The position numbers and the translations under genes are program-made. A DNA stretch of 64,000 bases. It comes from Cellulomonas pakistanensis. GTDB taxonomy: Bacteria > Actinomycetota > Actinomycetes > Actinomycetales > Cellulomonadaceae. This document shows positions 15,755 through 24,879 of the stretch, piece by piece. Location of the stretch: NCBI RefSeq assembly GCF_016862755.1, contig NZ_BONO01000008.1, positions 82,673 to 146,672 on the forward strand, given 5' to 3'. The first letter of the stretch is position 1; every line of letters starts with the position of its first letter. The notes beneath the pieces are model-generated. The model did no database searches, had not been told where the DNA came from, and was given only the letters and a program-made list of their open reading frames with translations.

Positions 15755-17533
15755 ATGACGCGCGACCGACAGACCACCGAGCCCTCGCCCCGCGGGTACA
15801 CCCCCGAGGGGCTCGAGGACGCGTTCAGCGCGGCCGACCCGGCCCCGGCGACGGCGGCCGGGCGCGGCGCGGGCGGCGGCGCGGGCGGCGGCGACGGCGC
15901 GGCCCCGGCGCTGCCCTCGCTCGGGCTCGTCGGCTGGCTGCGCTGGGGCTGGCGGCAGCTCACGTCGATGCGGGTGGCGCTGCTGCTCCTCATGCTGCTC
16001 GCCGTCGCCGCCGTGCCGGGCACGATCTTCCCGCAGCGCTCGCAGGACCCGGCCGACGTCGCGACCTACCTGTCCGACCACCCGGACCTCGGGCCGGTGC
16101 TCGACCGGCTCGGGTTCTTCGGCGTGTACTCGTCGGTCTGGTTCTCCGCGATCTACCTGCTGCTGTTCGTCTCGCTGGTCGGCTGCATCCTGCCCCGCAG
16201 CCGGACGCACCTGCGGGCCATGCGCGGCCGGCCGCCGCGCGCCCCGCGCCGGTTCGACCGGTTCCCGGCCCAGGCGTCCGCCGAGCTCGACGGCACGCCG
16301 GAGCAGGTCGCGCAGCGCGCGGCCGCCGCGCTGGGCGGCCCGCGCTGGTGGCGCCGGTTCCGGGTCGACGTGCGCGACGAGGGCCGCGGGGTGTGGAGCG
16401 TCGCCGCCGAGCGCGGCTACCTCCGCGAGACGGGCAACCTGCTGTTCCACCTGGCGCTGGTCGGCCTGCTGGTCTCCATCGCCACCGGCCAGCTGCTGCA
16501 CTTCCGCGGCCAGGCGATCGTCGTCGAGGGGCGGTCGTTCGCGAACACGCAGAGCGACTACGACACCTTCGAGTCCGGGGCCGGGTTCAGCGCCGCGTCG
16601 CTCACGCCGTTCTCGATGCGGCTGGACTCGTTCGAGTCGTCGTTCGACCCGGCGACCCTGCAGTCGCGCGACTTCACCGCGCACGTGACGGTCACCGAGC
16701 CGGGCGCCGACGCGGTCGCGCAGGAGATCAAGGTCAACCACCCGATCGACGTCGACGGCGCCAAGATCTACCTGCAGGGCAACGGCTACGCGCCGCAGGT
16801 GACGGTGCGCGACGCGGACGGCGCGGTCACGTTCTCCGGCGCCGTGCCGTTCCTGCCGCAGGACACCGTCTACACGTCGCAGGGCGTCATCAAGGTGCCG
16901 GACGTCACCTCCGGGCCGCAGATCGGGCTCCAGGGCGTGCTGCTGCCGACCGCCGAGCAGGTGGGCGACACCCTGTACCGCTCGGTGTACCCGCAGCCCA
17001 CCGACCCGCTGCTCGCGCTCGCGGTGTGGACCGGCGACCTCGGCCTGGACGACGGCGTCCCCCAGAACGTCTACCAGCTCGACGAGACGGGCCTGACCCA
17101 GGCCGTCGACGACGAGGGGCTGCCGGTCACGCTCTACCTGCGCCCGGGCGAGACGGTCGACCTGCCGGACGGGCTGGGGACGCTGACGTTCGACGCGCTG
17201 CCGCGGTTCGTGGCGCTCGACCTGCGGCACGACCCGTCGCTCGCGTGGGTGCTGACGTTCGCGCTGCTCGCGTTCGCGGGGCTCGCGGCGTCGCTGTTCG
17301 TGCCGCGCCGGCGGGTGTGGCTGCGGCTGCGCCCGGCGGACGCGGAGGGCGCTGTCGAGGGCACCACCGCGGGGGACGAAGGTCCCGGGGCAGCCCGTAC
17401 AGTGGTCTCCGCCGCCGCGCTCGCGCGTGGCGACGACGTGGGCCTCCAGGCGGAGCTCGACCGGGCGGTGGACCGCCTGCGCGACAGCCGCCCCCCGAGC
17501 GGCGACGGGCCCACCGGCCGGACCGGAAGGTAG
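15755..17533 (+). CDS. resB: Cytochrome c biogenesis protein ResB (Ccs1)
   Basis: A 592-residue protein with an N-terminal cytosolic tail, three membrane segments (WRQLTSMRVALLLLMLLAVA, SAIYLLLFVSLVGCILPRS, LLFHLALVGLLVSIATG), a large extracytoplasmic domain and one more membrane segment near residue 500 (LAWVLTFALLAFAGLAASLF). That plan fits ResB/Ccs1, which with CcsB carries heme across the membrane and joins it to cytochrome c. The ATG begins 1 bp after the ccdA stop codon. The C-terminal tail of about 65 residues is acidic/Ala-rich and variable. Confidence 0.95.
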   Translation: MTRDRQTTEPSPRGYTPEGLEDAFSAADPAPATAAGRGAGGGAGGGDGAAPALPSLGLVGWLRWGWRQLTSMRVALLLLMLLAVAAVPGTIFPQRSQDPADVATYLSDHPDLGPVLDRLGFFGVYSSVWFSAIYLLLFVSLVGCILPRSRTHLRAMRGRPPRAPRRFDRFPAQASAELDGTPEQVAQRAAAALGGPRWWRRFRVDVRDEGRGVWSVAAERGYLRETGNLLFHLALVGLLVSIATGQLLHFRGQAIVVEGRSFANTQSDYDTFESGAGFSAASLTPFSMRLDSFESSFDPATLQSRDFTAHVTVTEPGADAVAQEIKVNHPIDVDGAKIYLQGNGYAPQVTVRDADGAVTFSGAVPFLPQDTVYTSQGVIKVPDVTSGPQIGLQGVLLPTAEQVGDTLYRSVYPQPTDPLLALAVWTGDLGLDDGVPQNVYQLDETGLTQAVDDEGLPVTLYLRPGETVDLPDGLGTLTFDALPRFVALDLRHDPSLAWVLTFALLAFAGLAASLFVPRRRVWLRLRPADAEGAVEGTTAGDEGPGAARTVVSAAALARGDDVGLQAELDRAVDRLRDSRPPSGDGPTGRTGR

Positions 17534-17539
17534 AAGGAC

Positions 17540-18658
17540 ATGGCACTCGGCGACATCAGCACCCTGCTCGTGTGGGGGGCGGCGACGGCGTTCACGATCG
17601 CCCTGATCGCCTACACCTCGGCCCTGGCCCGGCTGGCCGACGCCGCGTCCGCGGAGCACCGCGCCGAGCGGGCGGCCAAGGTCGCCGCCGCGAAGCAGGC
17701 CCGCGCCGCCGCGCGCGAGACCGTCGGGGCGGGCGGGCCGTCCGGGCCGGTCGTGCCCGCCGACGCGGACGCGGACGACACCGCCGTCGCGCCGCGGTCC
17801 GGCCGGATCGACGACGCCGAGCCCGAGCGCCCGATGGCGGCGCCCCGGGCGACCACCGGCATCGCCCGGACCACCACCTACCTCGGCATCCTGCTGCTGG
17901 GCGCCGGCATCGTGCTGCGCGGAGTCGCGGCCGGACGCTGGCCGACGGCGAACATGTACGAGTTCACGCTGGTCGGCACGTTCGTCGCCGCCGTGGTGCT
18001 CGCCGTCGTGCAGCGGAAGCGGGTCATCCCGTTCCTCGGCGTGATCGTCATGGGCATCGGCGTGCTCGCCCTCGCGCTGGGGCTGCTGGTGTTCTTCGTG
18101 CAGGCCGACGAGGTGCAGCCCGCGCTCCAGAGCTACTGGCTGATCATCCACGTCGGCGTCGCCATCGCGGCGACCGGCATCTTCACCGTCGCGTTCGCGA
18201 CCGCCGTGCTCCAGGTGCTGCAGGACGGCCGCGAGACCGGCCGCTCGCACCTCGACCACCCGTGGCGCGCGGCGGACGGCCTGCGCCGCTCGCTCGCCCG
18301 CTGGCGGGTCACCGGCCCGGCCTTCTCCTGGCTGCGCACGGTGCCGTCCGCCCGCCGGCTCGAGGCGCTGTCCTTCCGGCTCAACGCCATCGGCTTCGTC
18401 CTGTGGACGTTCACGCTCATCGGCGGCGCCATCTGGGCCGAGCACGCCTGGGGCCGGTACTGGGGCTGGGACCCCAAGGAGGTCGGCACCTTCGTCGCCT
18501 GGGTCGTGTACGCGGCGTACCTGCACGCGCGCACCACGCGCGGCTGGGCGGGGCGCAAGGCGGCGTACTTCGTCTACGTGGGCTACGCGGTCGTGCTGGC
18601 GAACTTCACCGTCGTGAACCTGTTCGTCGACGGCAAGCACTCGTACTCCGGTCTCTGA
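17540..18658 (+). CDS. ccsB: Cytochrome c biogenesis protein CcsB/ResC
   Basis: A 372-residue membrane protein with about eight membrane segments. The heme-handling WWD motif reads HAWGRYWGWDPKEVGTFVAW near residues 298-317, flanked by conserved histidines (IIHVGVAI and HARTTRGW). With ResB it forms the system II cytochrome c synthase. The N-terminal region after the first membrane segment has a charged/Ala-rich loop of about 70 residues before the conserved core. An AGAAGGAC Shine-Dalgarno sequence precedes the ATG, 6 bp after resB. It is the last gene of the operon; a palindrome follows 19 bp later. Confidence 0.95.
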   Translation: MALGDISTLLVWGAATAFTIALIAYTSALARLADAASAEHRAERAAKVAAAKQARAAARETVGAGGPSGPVVPADADADDTAVAPRSGRIDDAEPERPMAAPRATTGIARTTTYLGILLLGAGIVLRGVAAGRWPTANMYEFTLVGTFVAAVVLAVVQRKRVIPFLGVIVMGIGVLALALGLLVFFVQADEVQPALQSYWLIIHVGVAIAATGIFTVAFATAVLQVLQDGRETGRSHLDHPWRAADGLRRSLARWRVTGPAFSWLRTVPSARRLEALSFRLNAIGFVLWTFTLIGGAIWAEHAWGRYWGWDPKEVGTFVAWVVYAAYLHARTTRGWAGRKAAYFVYVGYAVVLANFTVVNLFVDGKHSYSGL

Positions 18659-18676
18659 CCGGCCGGGCTGCGCGCC

Positions 18677-18732
18677 CGAGTGGAAGATCTGGCCCGACAC
18701 GCCACGGCGTGTCGGGCCGTTTCTTCCACTCG
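18677..18732. repeat. Intergenic palindrome, TGGA...GACACGC family, copy 3
   Basis: The arms begin CGAGTGGAAGATCTGGCC and the core is CCGACACGCC-AC-GGCGTGTCGG; a few pairs mismatch in the middle of the arm. It sits between the convergent ccsB and PLDc_N genes and can serve as a two-way terminator. Confidence 0.85.
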
Positions 18733-18742
18733 ACGGGCGCGG

Positions 18743-19093
18743 TCAGCCGCGGGCGCCCTCGTCCGGGACGTCGCCGTCGCTCGACCCCTGCTCGCGCTCC
18801 CGGCGCCGGCGCTCCTGGTCGAGCCGCCAGAGGAAGTCCGGGTCGTCGTCGGGCGCGACCGGCCCCGACCGCCGCGGCCCGGCGCCCGGACGGCCGCCCC
18901 CGGCGGTGCCGGCGGCCGGCGCCGCGCGGCTGCTCAGGATCCACGCGAGCGGTCCGGCGATCGGCACCAGCGCGATGAGGAACCACGCCCCCTTGGGCAG
19001 TCCGCGCCGTGCCCGCTCGTCGCTCGTGGCGATGTCGGCGAGGGCGTACACCGCCAGGCCGATGATCACGAGGAAGAAGAGCGCGCGAGCCAT
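18743..19093 (-). CDS. Small membrane protein, PLDc_N-like
   Basis: A 116-residue protein with two membrane segments (ARALFFLVIIGLAVYALADI and KGAWFLIALVPIAGPLAWIL) around RRGLPKG, which matches the phospholipase D N-terminal-like (PLDc_N) family of short membrane proteins. The rest is a polar tail rich in Gly, Arg and Asp. It has no catalytic HKD motif, so it is not a phospholipase itself. Role unknown. A TAGGGT box lies 5 nt upstream of the ATG. Confidence 0.82.
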   Translation of the reverse strand: MARALFFLVIIGLAVYALADIATSDERARRGLPKGAWFLIALVPIAGPLAWILSSRAAPAAGTAGGGRPGAGPRRSGPVAPDDDPDFLWRLDQERRRREREQGSSDGDVPDEGARG

Positions 19094-19203
19094 GCCCCAC
19101 CCTAACCAGCGCGCGCTCGCGTCCTCTCCCCGGAGCGGGAGATCGGGCGAACCCGCACGAGCTCGTCACAACCCGCGGGGACGGTGCGCGGCGCGGACCG
19201 GCC

Positions 19204-19209
19204 TACCCT
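19204..19209 (+). promoter_or_regulatory. -10 box of leaderless DUF4229 gene
   Basis: TACCCT stands 6 nt before the GTG at 19216, without a Shine-Dalgarno sequence. Confidence 0.55.
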
Positions 19210-19215
19210 GGACCC

Positions 19216-19512
19216 GTGCCCGTCGTGACCTACTCGCTGCTCCGCCTCGCCCTGTTCGTCGTCTGCGCCGTCGCCCTCGTGCTGGCCGGCACCGGCTACC
19301 TGCTGGGCGTGATCGGCGCGGCCCTGCTCGCGGCGCTGCTGTCCTACGCGCTGCTGCGCGGCCCCCGCGACCGCGCGGCGGCGTGGCTCCAGGCCCGCTC
19401 CGAGGCGCGCGGCGACCGCCCCCGGCTGTCCCGCAACGCGAGCGCGGACGCCGCGGCGGAGGACGCCGCGGTCGAGGCGGCGGAGCAGGGCACGCCGGGC
19501 GAGCCGCGCTGA
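19216..19512 (+). CDS. DUF4229 domain membrane protein
   Basis: A 98-residue protein: two membrane segments (LRLALFVVCAVALVLAGTGYLL and IGAALLAALLSYALL) followed by RGPRDRAAAWLQAR, then an acidic tail. This fits the actinobacterial DUF4229 family, often encoded near menaquinone genes. Function unknown. GTG start with -10 box 6 nt away. It converges on menA. Confidence 0.78.
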   Translation: MPVVTYSLLRLALFVVCAVALVLAGTGYLLGVIGAALLAALLSYALLRGPRDRAAAWLQARSEARGDRPRLSRNASADAAAEDAAVEAAEQGTPGEPR

Positions 19513-19552
19513 CCGAGCGGGACCGCCGGGGTGACCCCGGCGGACCGGCCGG

Positions 19553-20422
19553 CTAGAGCGCCAGGCCCAGCCCGAGCAGCACGCCGTAGGCGAGCTCGTA
19601 CATCCCGGTCCCGGCCAGGACGGGCACCAGCGCGATGCCGCGCGCGCCGACCAGCACGGTGAACGCCAGGATCCCCGCCGGGAGCGCGAGCAGGATCACG
19701 ATCAGCGCCCACGGGTTCGCGAGGGCGCACACCAGGCCGAGCAGCACCGGCAGCACCACCATCACGGCGTACGCGCGCCGCGCGCGGTGCTCGCCCAGGC
19801 GGACGGCCAGGGTGCGCTTGCCGACCAGGGCGTCGGTCGGGATGTCCCGCAGGTTGTTGACCATGAGCAGGGCGCACGCGATCAGGCCGATGGCGACCGC
19901 GCCGACCCACGCGGGCCAGGTCGTCGTGCCGGCCTGGGTGTAGGTCGTGCCGAGCACCGCCACGAGCCCGAAGAACACGAAGACGCCGACCTCGCCGAGG
20001 CCGAGGTAGCCGTACGGCCGGCGCCCGCCGGTGTAGAACCACGCCGCGAGCACGCAGAGGACGCCGATCGCGAGCAGCCACCACTGGCCGCTGAGCGCGA
20101 CCAGCCCGAGCCCGAGCAGGCCGGCGACGCCGAGCGCCGCGAAGGCCGCCGCCTTGACCGTCCGGGGGAGGGCCGCGCCGCTGGCGGTGAGCCGCATCGG
20201 ACCGACCCGCTCGGCGTCGGTGCCGCGCACGCCGTCGGAGTAGTCGTTCGCGTAGTTGACGCCGACCTGGAGCGCGAGCGCGACGCCGAGCGCGAGCAGG
20301 GCCCGCCCGAGGTGCGCGGACTCGATCTGCGCGGCGGCGCCGGTGCCGACCAGCACCGGGGCGGCGGCGGCGGGCAGGGTGCGCGGGCGCGCTCCGGCGA
20401 CCCACTCGGCGGCGGTGGCCAT
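19553..20422 (-). CDS. menA: 1,4-dihydroxy-2-naphthoate polyprenyltransferase
   Basis: A 289-residue membrane enzyme with about eight membrane segments. The first Asp-rich motif is NYANDYSDGVRGTD (about 57-69) and the second is NNLRDIPTD, which bind the Mg2+ and diphosphate of the prenyl donor. It joins the long prenyl chain to 1,4-dihydroxy-2-naphthoate to give demethylmenaquinone. The chain probably comes from the synthase at 49545 and the product goes to MenG at 30481. The ATG is preceded by AGGAGCACC. Convergent with the DUF4229 gene. Confidence 0.96.
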   Translation of the reverse strand: MATAAEWVAGARPRTLPAAAAPVLVGTGAAAQIESAHLGRALLALGVALALQVGVNYANDYSDGVRGTDAERVGPMRLTASGAALPRTVKAAAFAALGVAGLLGLGLVALSGQWWLLAIGVLCVLAAWFYTGGRRPYGYLGLGEVGVFVFFGLVAVLGTTYTQAGTTTWPAWVGAVAIGLIACALLMVNNLRDIPTDALVGKRTLAVRLGEHRARRAYAVMVVLPVLLGLVCALANPWALIVILLALPAGILAFTVLVGARGIALVPVLAGTGMYELAYGVLLGLGLAL

Positions 20423-20547
20423 GGTGCTCCTGTCGTGGGGCCGCGGCGCGGGCCGCGGCGGATCGGCGTGCAGCGACGGTATCCCGGAACGACCGGCGGG
20501 CACGCACCCGGCAGACCCGGGCGGCCCGTCCGTGGTGCCCCGGACGG

Positions 20548-21738
20548 TCAGGAGCCGGCGTCGGTCGTCGGCACCCCGAGCTCGCGGGCCGCCAGCGCCG
20601 CCGCGCCCCGGCGGTCGGGCTTGCCCGGTCCCCGCAGCGGCAGCGCCGCGACCGTCACGAGGTGCCGGGGGGCCGCGGGGCCGCCGAGCGCGGCGGTGGC
20701 CGCGGCCCGCAGGTCCGCGAGGTCCGGCCCCGGCGACCCGGCGGAGGGCACGACCACGGCGACGAGCGCCTGCCCCCACTCCGGGTCGGGGACGCCCACC
20801 ACGAGGACCTCGCCGACGCCCGCGCACCCGGCGAGCGCGCGCTCCACGGCCGCCGGCGGCACCTTCACGCCACCCGTGACCAGCACGTCGTCGGCGCGGC
20901 CGAGCACCTCCAGCCGTCCGTCGACCCACCGGCCGAGGTCGCTGGTCCGCAGCCACCGGGTGCCGTCGCGGTCCTCGAACAGCTCGGCGTCCAGGTCGGG
21001 GCGGCCGCGGTAGCCGGCGGCGAGCACGGGCCCGGCGATCCGGATCCGGCCGTCGGCGTCCAGGTCGACCGCCACGCCGTCGAGGGGCGCGCCGTCGTAC
21101 ACGCACCCGCCGCAGGTCTCGGACATGCCGTACGTCGTGACCACCCGCGCGCCGGCCGACCGCGCCGCCGCCAGCAGCTCCGCGGGCGCCGCGGCGCCGC
21201 CGAGCAGCACCGCGTCGAACGCCGTGAGCGCGGCCCGGCCCTCCGCCGAGCCGAGCAGCCGGTGCACCTGCGTCGGCACCAGGGACGTGTACCGCGGCAG
21301 GTCGGCGTCGGGCATCCGCCGCACGGCCGCGGCGAACGCGTCGGCGCGGAACGGCCCGGCGAGCACGGCGGGCTCCGTCCCGGCGAGGACCGACCGCACC
21401 AGGACCTGCAGCCCGGCGACGTGCGTCGGGGGGAGCGGCAGCAGCCACCGCCCGGGCCCGCCCAGCCGCGCCTCGGTCGCGGCGGCGGACGCGCGCAGGG
21501 CCGTGGCGGTCAGCAACACCTCGCGCGGGGTGCCGGTCGACCCGGACGTGCGGACCAGCAGCGCCACGTCGTCGGGCACCTCGCCCGGGTCGTCGGGGCC
21601 CCGGGTCGGCACGCCGGTGTCGGTCGCCTCGACCGGCAGCACGGCCGGCCCCGAGCCGTCCAGCGCGGCGGCCAGCGCGGCGGTCAGGCCGGGCACCGCG
21701 GCGGGGGAGACGGGGACGACGCGGACGGGGCGGCTCAC
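20548..21738 (-). CDS. menE: o-Succinylbenzoate-CoA ligase
   Basis: A 396-residue AMP-binding enzyme. It has the P-loop RTSGSTGTPREVLL (about 90-103), TYGMSETCGG, the hinge TSDLGRW and TGGVKVPPAAVE near the C-terminus. It activates o-succinylbenzoate with ATP and CoA. The protein lacks about 100 N-terminal residues compared with typical acyl-CoA ligases, as actinobacterial MenE proteins often do. A GTG start is chosen because TACCCT stands 6 nt before it; no better Shine-Dalgarno start exists. Part of the dispersed men set. Confidence 0.92.
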   Translation of the reverse strand: MSRPVRVVPVSPAAVPGLTAALAAALDGSGPAVLPVEATDTGVPTRGPDDPGEVPDDVALLVRTSGSTGTPREVLLTATALRASAAATEARLGGPGRWLLPLPPTHVAGLQVLVRSVLAGTEPAVLAGPFRADAFAAAVRRMPDADLPRYTSLVPTQVHRLLGSAEGRAALTAFDAVLLGGAAAPAELLAAARSAGARVVTTYGMSETCGGCVYDGAPLDGVAVDLDADGRIRIAGPVLAAGYRGRPDLDAELFEDRDGTRWLRTSDLGRWVDGRLEVLGRADDVLVTGGVKVPPAAVERALAGCAGVGEVLVVGVPDPEWGQALVAVVVPSAGSPGPDLADLRAAATAALGGPAAPRHLVTVAALPLRGPGKPDRRGAAALAARELGVPTTDAGS

Positions 21739-21744
21739 CTCGTC

Positions 21745-21750
21745 AGGGTA
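21745..21750 (-). promoter_or_regulatory. -10 box of leaderless menE
   Basis: Minus-strand TACCCT ends 6 nt before the menE GTG at 21738. Confidence 0.58.
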
Positions 21751-21823
21751 GGACCGCCCGTAGAGTGGCGCGGGACGCGCGGCGGGGACGCCGCGCACGC
21801 AGGCGGCACGGAGGGTTCGGAAC

Positions 21824-22885
21824 ATGGTCCACACCACGAGGCGGGGGCTGCGTCGTGCCTCCGCCCTGGCCGTCGCGGCGGCGCTGCTCGTCGCCGGCTG
21901 CTCCCAGGGCGGGCAGCCCGGGCCGGAGGCCGCCACGGTGGCCCCGACGCTCGAGCCGCAGAAGGCCGCGGCCCCCGAGCCCGCCGTCCCGCCGACGTGG
22001 CCGCTGACGGGCGTCGCCGGGGAGCCCGCGACCCGCCCCGCGCTCGCCGTGAAGATCGAGAACACCGCCGTGGCCCGCCCGCAGTCCGGCCTGGAGCAGG
22101 CGGACGTGGTGTGGGAGACGATCGTCGAGTTCGAGGTGTCGCGGCTCGTCGCCGTGTGGCACTCGCAGGCGCCCGCCGAGGTGGGCCCCATCCGCTCCGT
22201 GCGGCCCATGGACCCGGACATCGTGTCGCCGCTCAACGGCCTGCTGACGTTCTCCGGCGGCCAGCCGGGCATCCTCGCGCTGGTCGAGGCCAGCCCGACC
22301 CAGGTGATCAGCCACGACGCCGGCGCCCCGGGGCTGTACCGGCTGGGCTCGCGCTCGGCGCCGCACAACGTCTACGCGAACCCGGCGGACCTGTGGGCGC
22401 AGGCCGACGCGAACCACCAGGCGAGCCCGGGCGAGCAGTTCGCGTTCGCGCGGACCGCGGAGCGGGCGACCGCGGTCGTGGCCGGCACCCCGGCCACGAC
22501 GCTCGCGTTCGACCTGTCCAGCCAGTCGAAGCCGAGCTGGACCTGGAACGGCACCGCGTGGGACCGGTCGGAGGGCTCGACCCCCGCGACCGCCGCCTCC
22601 GGCGCCCGCCTGTCCGCGACCAACGTCGTGTCGATCGTCGCCGACCACCCGGGCACGCCGTTCGGCGCCCAGAACGGCGCGATCGTGCCGACCTACACCC
22701 TGGTGGGCTCGGGCGAGGGCACCCTGGCGACGGGCGGGAAGACCGTGCCGGTGCGCTGGCAGAAGGACTCCCGCGACGCGCCGATGCAGCTGTTCACCGC
22801 CGAGGGTGCTCCGGCGCTCCTCGCGCCCGGCAACACGTGGGTCGAGCTGGTGCCCGCGGGCTCGGGGTCGCTGGCCGTCTCCTGA
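21824..22885 (+). CDS. DUF3048 domain lipoprotein
   Basis: A 353-residue exported lipoprotein: RRGLRR start, hydrophobic segment, lipobox LLVAGC (Cys about 25), then a Pro/Ala-rich linker. The conserved DUF3048 features are visible: WPLTGVAGEPATRPALAVKI, VVWETIVEFEVSRLVAVWHS, GPIRSVRPMD, and a C-terminal domain with VPVRWQKDSRDAPMQLF. Bacillus YerB is the best-known relative; the biochemical role is unresolved. It diverges from menE and converges on menB, so it is a single-gene unit. Confidence 0.88.
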   Translation: MVHTTRRGLRRASALAVAAALLVAGCSQGGQPGPEAATVAPTLEPQKAAAPEPAVPPTWPLTGVAGEPATRPALAVKIENTAVARPQSGLEQADVVWETIVEFEVSRLVAVWHSQAPAEVGPIRSVRPMDPDIVSPLNGLLTFSGGQPGILALVEASPTQVISHDAGAPGLYRLGSRSAPHNVYANPADLWAQADANHQASPGEQFAFARTAERATAVVAGTPATTLAFDLSSQSKPSWTWNGTAWDRSEGSTPATAASGARLSATNVVSIVADHPGTPFGAQNGAIVPTYTLVGSGEGTLATGGKTVPVRWQKDSRDAPMQLFTAEGAPALLAPGNTWVELVPAGSGSLAVS

Positions 22886-22913
22886 CGGCCGCGACCGCGG
22901 GCCCGCGCCGGGC

Positions 22914-23885
22914 TCAGTAGGCGTACGGGAACCGGCTCCAGTCGGGGTCCCGGCGCTCGAGGAACGCGTCGCGCCCCTCGACGGCCTCGTCGGTCATGTA
23001 CGCCAGGCGGGTCGCCTCGCCGGCGAACACCTGCTGCCCGGCCAGGCCGTCGTCGGCCAGGTTGAACGCGAACTTGAGCATCCGGATCGCCTGCGGCGAC
23101 TTCGTCGCGACGATCCGCGCGTACTCCAGCGCGGCGTCCTCGAGGTCGGCGTGGTCGACGACGTCGTTGACGGCGCCCCACGCCATCGCCTGCTCGGCGG
23201 AGTACTCGCGCGCCAGGAAGAAGATCTCCCGCGCCCGCTTCTGGCCCACCTGCCGGGCGAGCAGCGCCGAGCCGTAGCCGCCGTCGAACGAGCCGACGTT
23301 GGCGTCGGTCTGCATGAACCGGGCGTGCTGGCGCGAGGCGATCGTCAGGTCGGCGACGACGTGCAGGGAGTGCCCGCCGCCCGCGGCCCAGCCGTTCACG
23401 ACGGCGACCACGACCTTCGGCATGGTCCGGATCAGCCGCTGCACCTCGAGGATGTGCAGCCGGCCCGCGCGCGCCGGGTCGATGGCGTCGGCGGTCTCGG
23501 CGTCGGTGGAGCCGGTGTACCGGTAGCCGTCCCGGCCGCGGATGCGCTGGTCGCCGCCGGAGCAGAACGCGTACCCGCCGTCCTTGGGGCTCGGCCCGTT
23601 GCCCGTGAGCAGGACGGTCCCGACGTCGGAGGTCATCCGCGCGTGGTCGAGCACCCGGTACAGCTCGTCGACCGTGTGCGGCCGGAACGCGTTGCGCACC
23701 TCGGGCCGGTCGAACGCCACCCGGACCACCGGGAGGTCCCGCGCGGTGCCGTCCGCCGACCGCGCGACGCCGCGGTGGTACGTGAGGTCCGTCAGGTCCT
23801 CGAAGCCGGTGACCGTGCGCCAGCGGCTCGGGTCGAAGGTGTCGGAGACGCGCGGGGGGAGCGGGGCGGCGGCGGGGTCGGTCAC
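22914..23885 (-). CDS. menB: 1,4-dihydroxy-2-naphthoyl-CoA synthase
   Basis: A 323-residue crotonase-fold enzyme. It has the N-terminal VAFDRPEVRNAFRPHTVDEL, the oxyanion region FCSGGDQRIRGRDGYRY, AVVNGWAAGGGHSLHVV, and the catalytic TDANVGSFDGGYGSALLARQ, where Asp and Tyr of MenB lie. It closes the ring of o-succinylbenzoyl-CoA. The length is close to actinobacterial MenB (about 310). GTG start with TACGCT 7 nt upstream. It diverges from menC with only 43 bp between the two start codons. Confidence 0.96.
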   Translation of the reverse strand: MTDPAAAPLPPRVSDTFDPSRWRTVTGFEDLTDLTYHRGVARSADGTARDLPVVRVAFDRPEVRNAFRPHTVDELYRVLDHARMTSDVGTVLLTGNGPSPKDGGYAFCSGGDQRIRGRDGYRYTGSTDAETADAIDPARAGRLHILEVQRLIRTMPKVVVAVVNGWAAGGGHSLHVVADLTIASRQHARFMQTDANVGSFDGGYGSALLARQVGQKRAREIFFLAREYSAEQAMAWGAVNDVVDHADLEDAALEYARIVATKSPQAIRMLKFAFNLADDGLAGQQVFAGEATRLAYMTDEAVEGRDAFLERRDPDWSRFPYAY

Positions 23886-23892
23886 GCTGCCC

Positions 23893-23921
23893 AGCGTAGG
23901 GCGGCGGCGAGCCTCTACGCT
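23893..23921. promoter_or_regulatory. Back-to-back -10 boxes of menB and menC
   Basis: TACGCT on the minus strand (23893-23898, 7 nt from the menB GTG) and TACGCT on the plus strand (23916-23921, 7 nt from the menC GTG) are identical and 17 bp apart. Their -35 regions must overlap each other and run into the opposite gene, so the two promoters probably compete or are jointly controlled. Confidence 0.6.
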
Positions 23922-23928
23922 GAGCCGC

Positions 23929-24879
23929 GTGCACGTCTACGCCATCCCCCTGCGGACGCGCTTCCGCCGGATCGCGGTGCGCGAGGGCGTGCTGGTCCGC
24001 GGGGACGCGGGGTGGGGCGAGTTCAGCCCGTTCTGGGACTACGACGCCGCGGAGTCGGCCGCCTGGTGGCGCGCGACCCGCGAGGCGGCGGACGAGGGCT
24101 TCCCGGCGCCGGTCCGCGACCGGGTGCCCGTGAACGTCACCGTGCCGGCGGTCGGCCCCGACGCGGCGCGCCGGATCGTGCTGGCCTCCGGCGGCTGCAC
24201 GACGGCGAAGGTGAAGGTCGCCGAGCCGGGCCAGGGAGCCGCGGAGGAGGCCGACCGCCTGGCGGCGGTGCGCGACGCGCTCGGCCCCGGCGGGTCGATC
24301 CGCATCGACGCGAACGCGGCGTGGGACGTCGACACCGCGGTCGAGCGGCTGAAGGTGCTGGACCGCGCGGCCCGCGGGCTCGAGTACGCGGAGCAGCCGG
24401 TCGCCTCCGTCCGGGACCTCGCGCGGCTGCGCCGGGCGACGCACGTGCCGATCGCCGCCGACGAGTCGATCCGGCGGGCCGAGGACCCGATGGCGGTCGT
24501 CCGCGCCGAGGCCGCCGACGTCGTCGTGCTCAAGGTGCAGCCGCTCGGCGGCGTGCGCGCCTGCCTCGATCTGGCCGAGCAGGTCGGCCTGCCGGTCGTG
24601 GTGTCGTCCGCGCTGGAGTCGTCGGTCGGGCTGGCGGCGGGCGTGGCCCTCGCGGCGGCGCTGCCGGAGCTGCCGTTCGCGTGCGGGCTCGCCACCGCCC
24701 AGCTGCTCACCGACGACGTGGCCGACCCGTCGCTGCTTCCGGTCGACGGCGCGCTGCCGGTGGCGGCGGCGCGCGCGGTCGTCCCGAGCCAGGAGCGCCT
24801 CGCGGCGACCGCGGCGGACGCGGCCACGGAGGCCCGCTGGACCGAGCGCCTGGCCGCGGTGCGGGCGGTGTCGCGGTGA
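23929..24879 (+). CDS. menC: o-Succinylbenzoate synthase
   Basis: A 316-residue enolase-superfamily enzyme. Catalytic KxK is TAKVKV (Lys94, Lys96); metal ligands follow in RIDANAAW, YAEQP and AADES; the second catalytic Lys lies in VVLKVQPLGG. SSALESSVGLAAG closes the barrel. It dehydrates SHCHC to o-succinylbenzoate. GTG start, leaderless by its -10 box. Its stop overlaps menD as GTGA. Confidence 0.95.
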   Translation: MHVYAIPLRTRFRRIAVREGVLVRGDAGWGEFSPFWDYDAAESAAWWRATREAADEGFPAPVRDRVPVNVTVPAVGPDAARRIVLASGGCTTAKVKVAEPGQGAAEEADRLAAVRDALGPGGSIRIDANAAWDVDTAVERLKVLDRAARGLEYAEQPVASVRDLARLRRATHVPIAADESIRRAEDPMAVVRAEAADVVVLKVQPLGGVRACLDLAEQVGLPVVVSSALESSVGLAAGVALAAALPELPFACGLATAQLLTDDVADPSLLPVDGALPVAAARAVVPSQERLAATAADAATEARWTERLAAVRAVSR

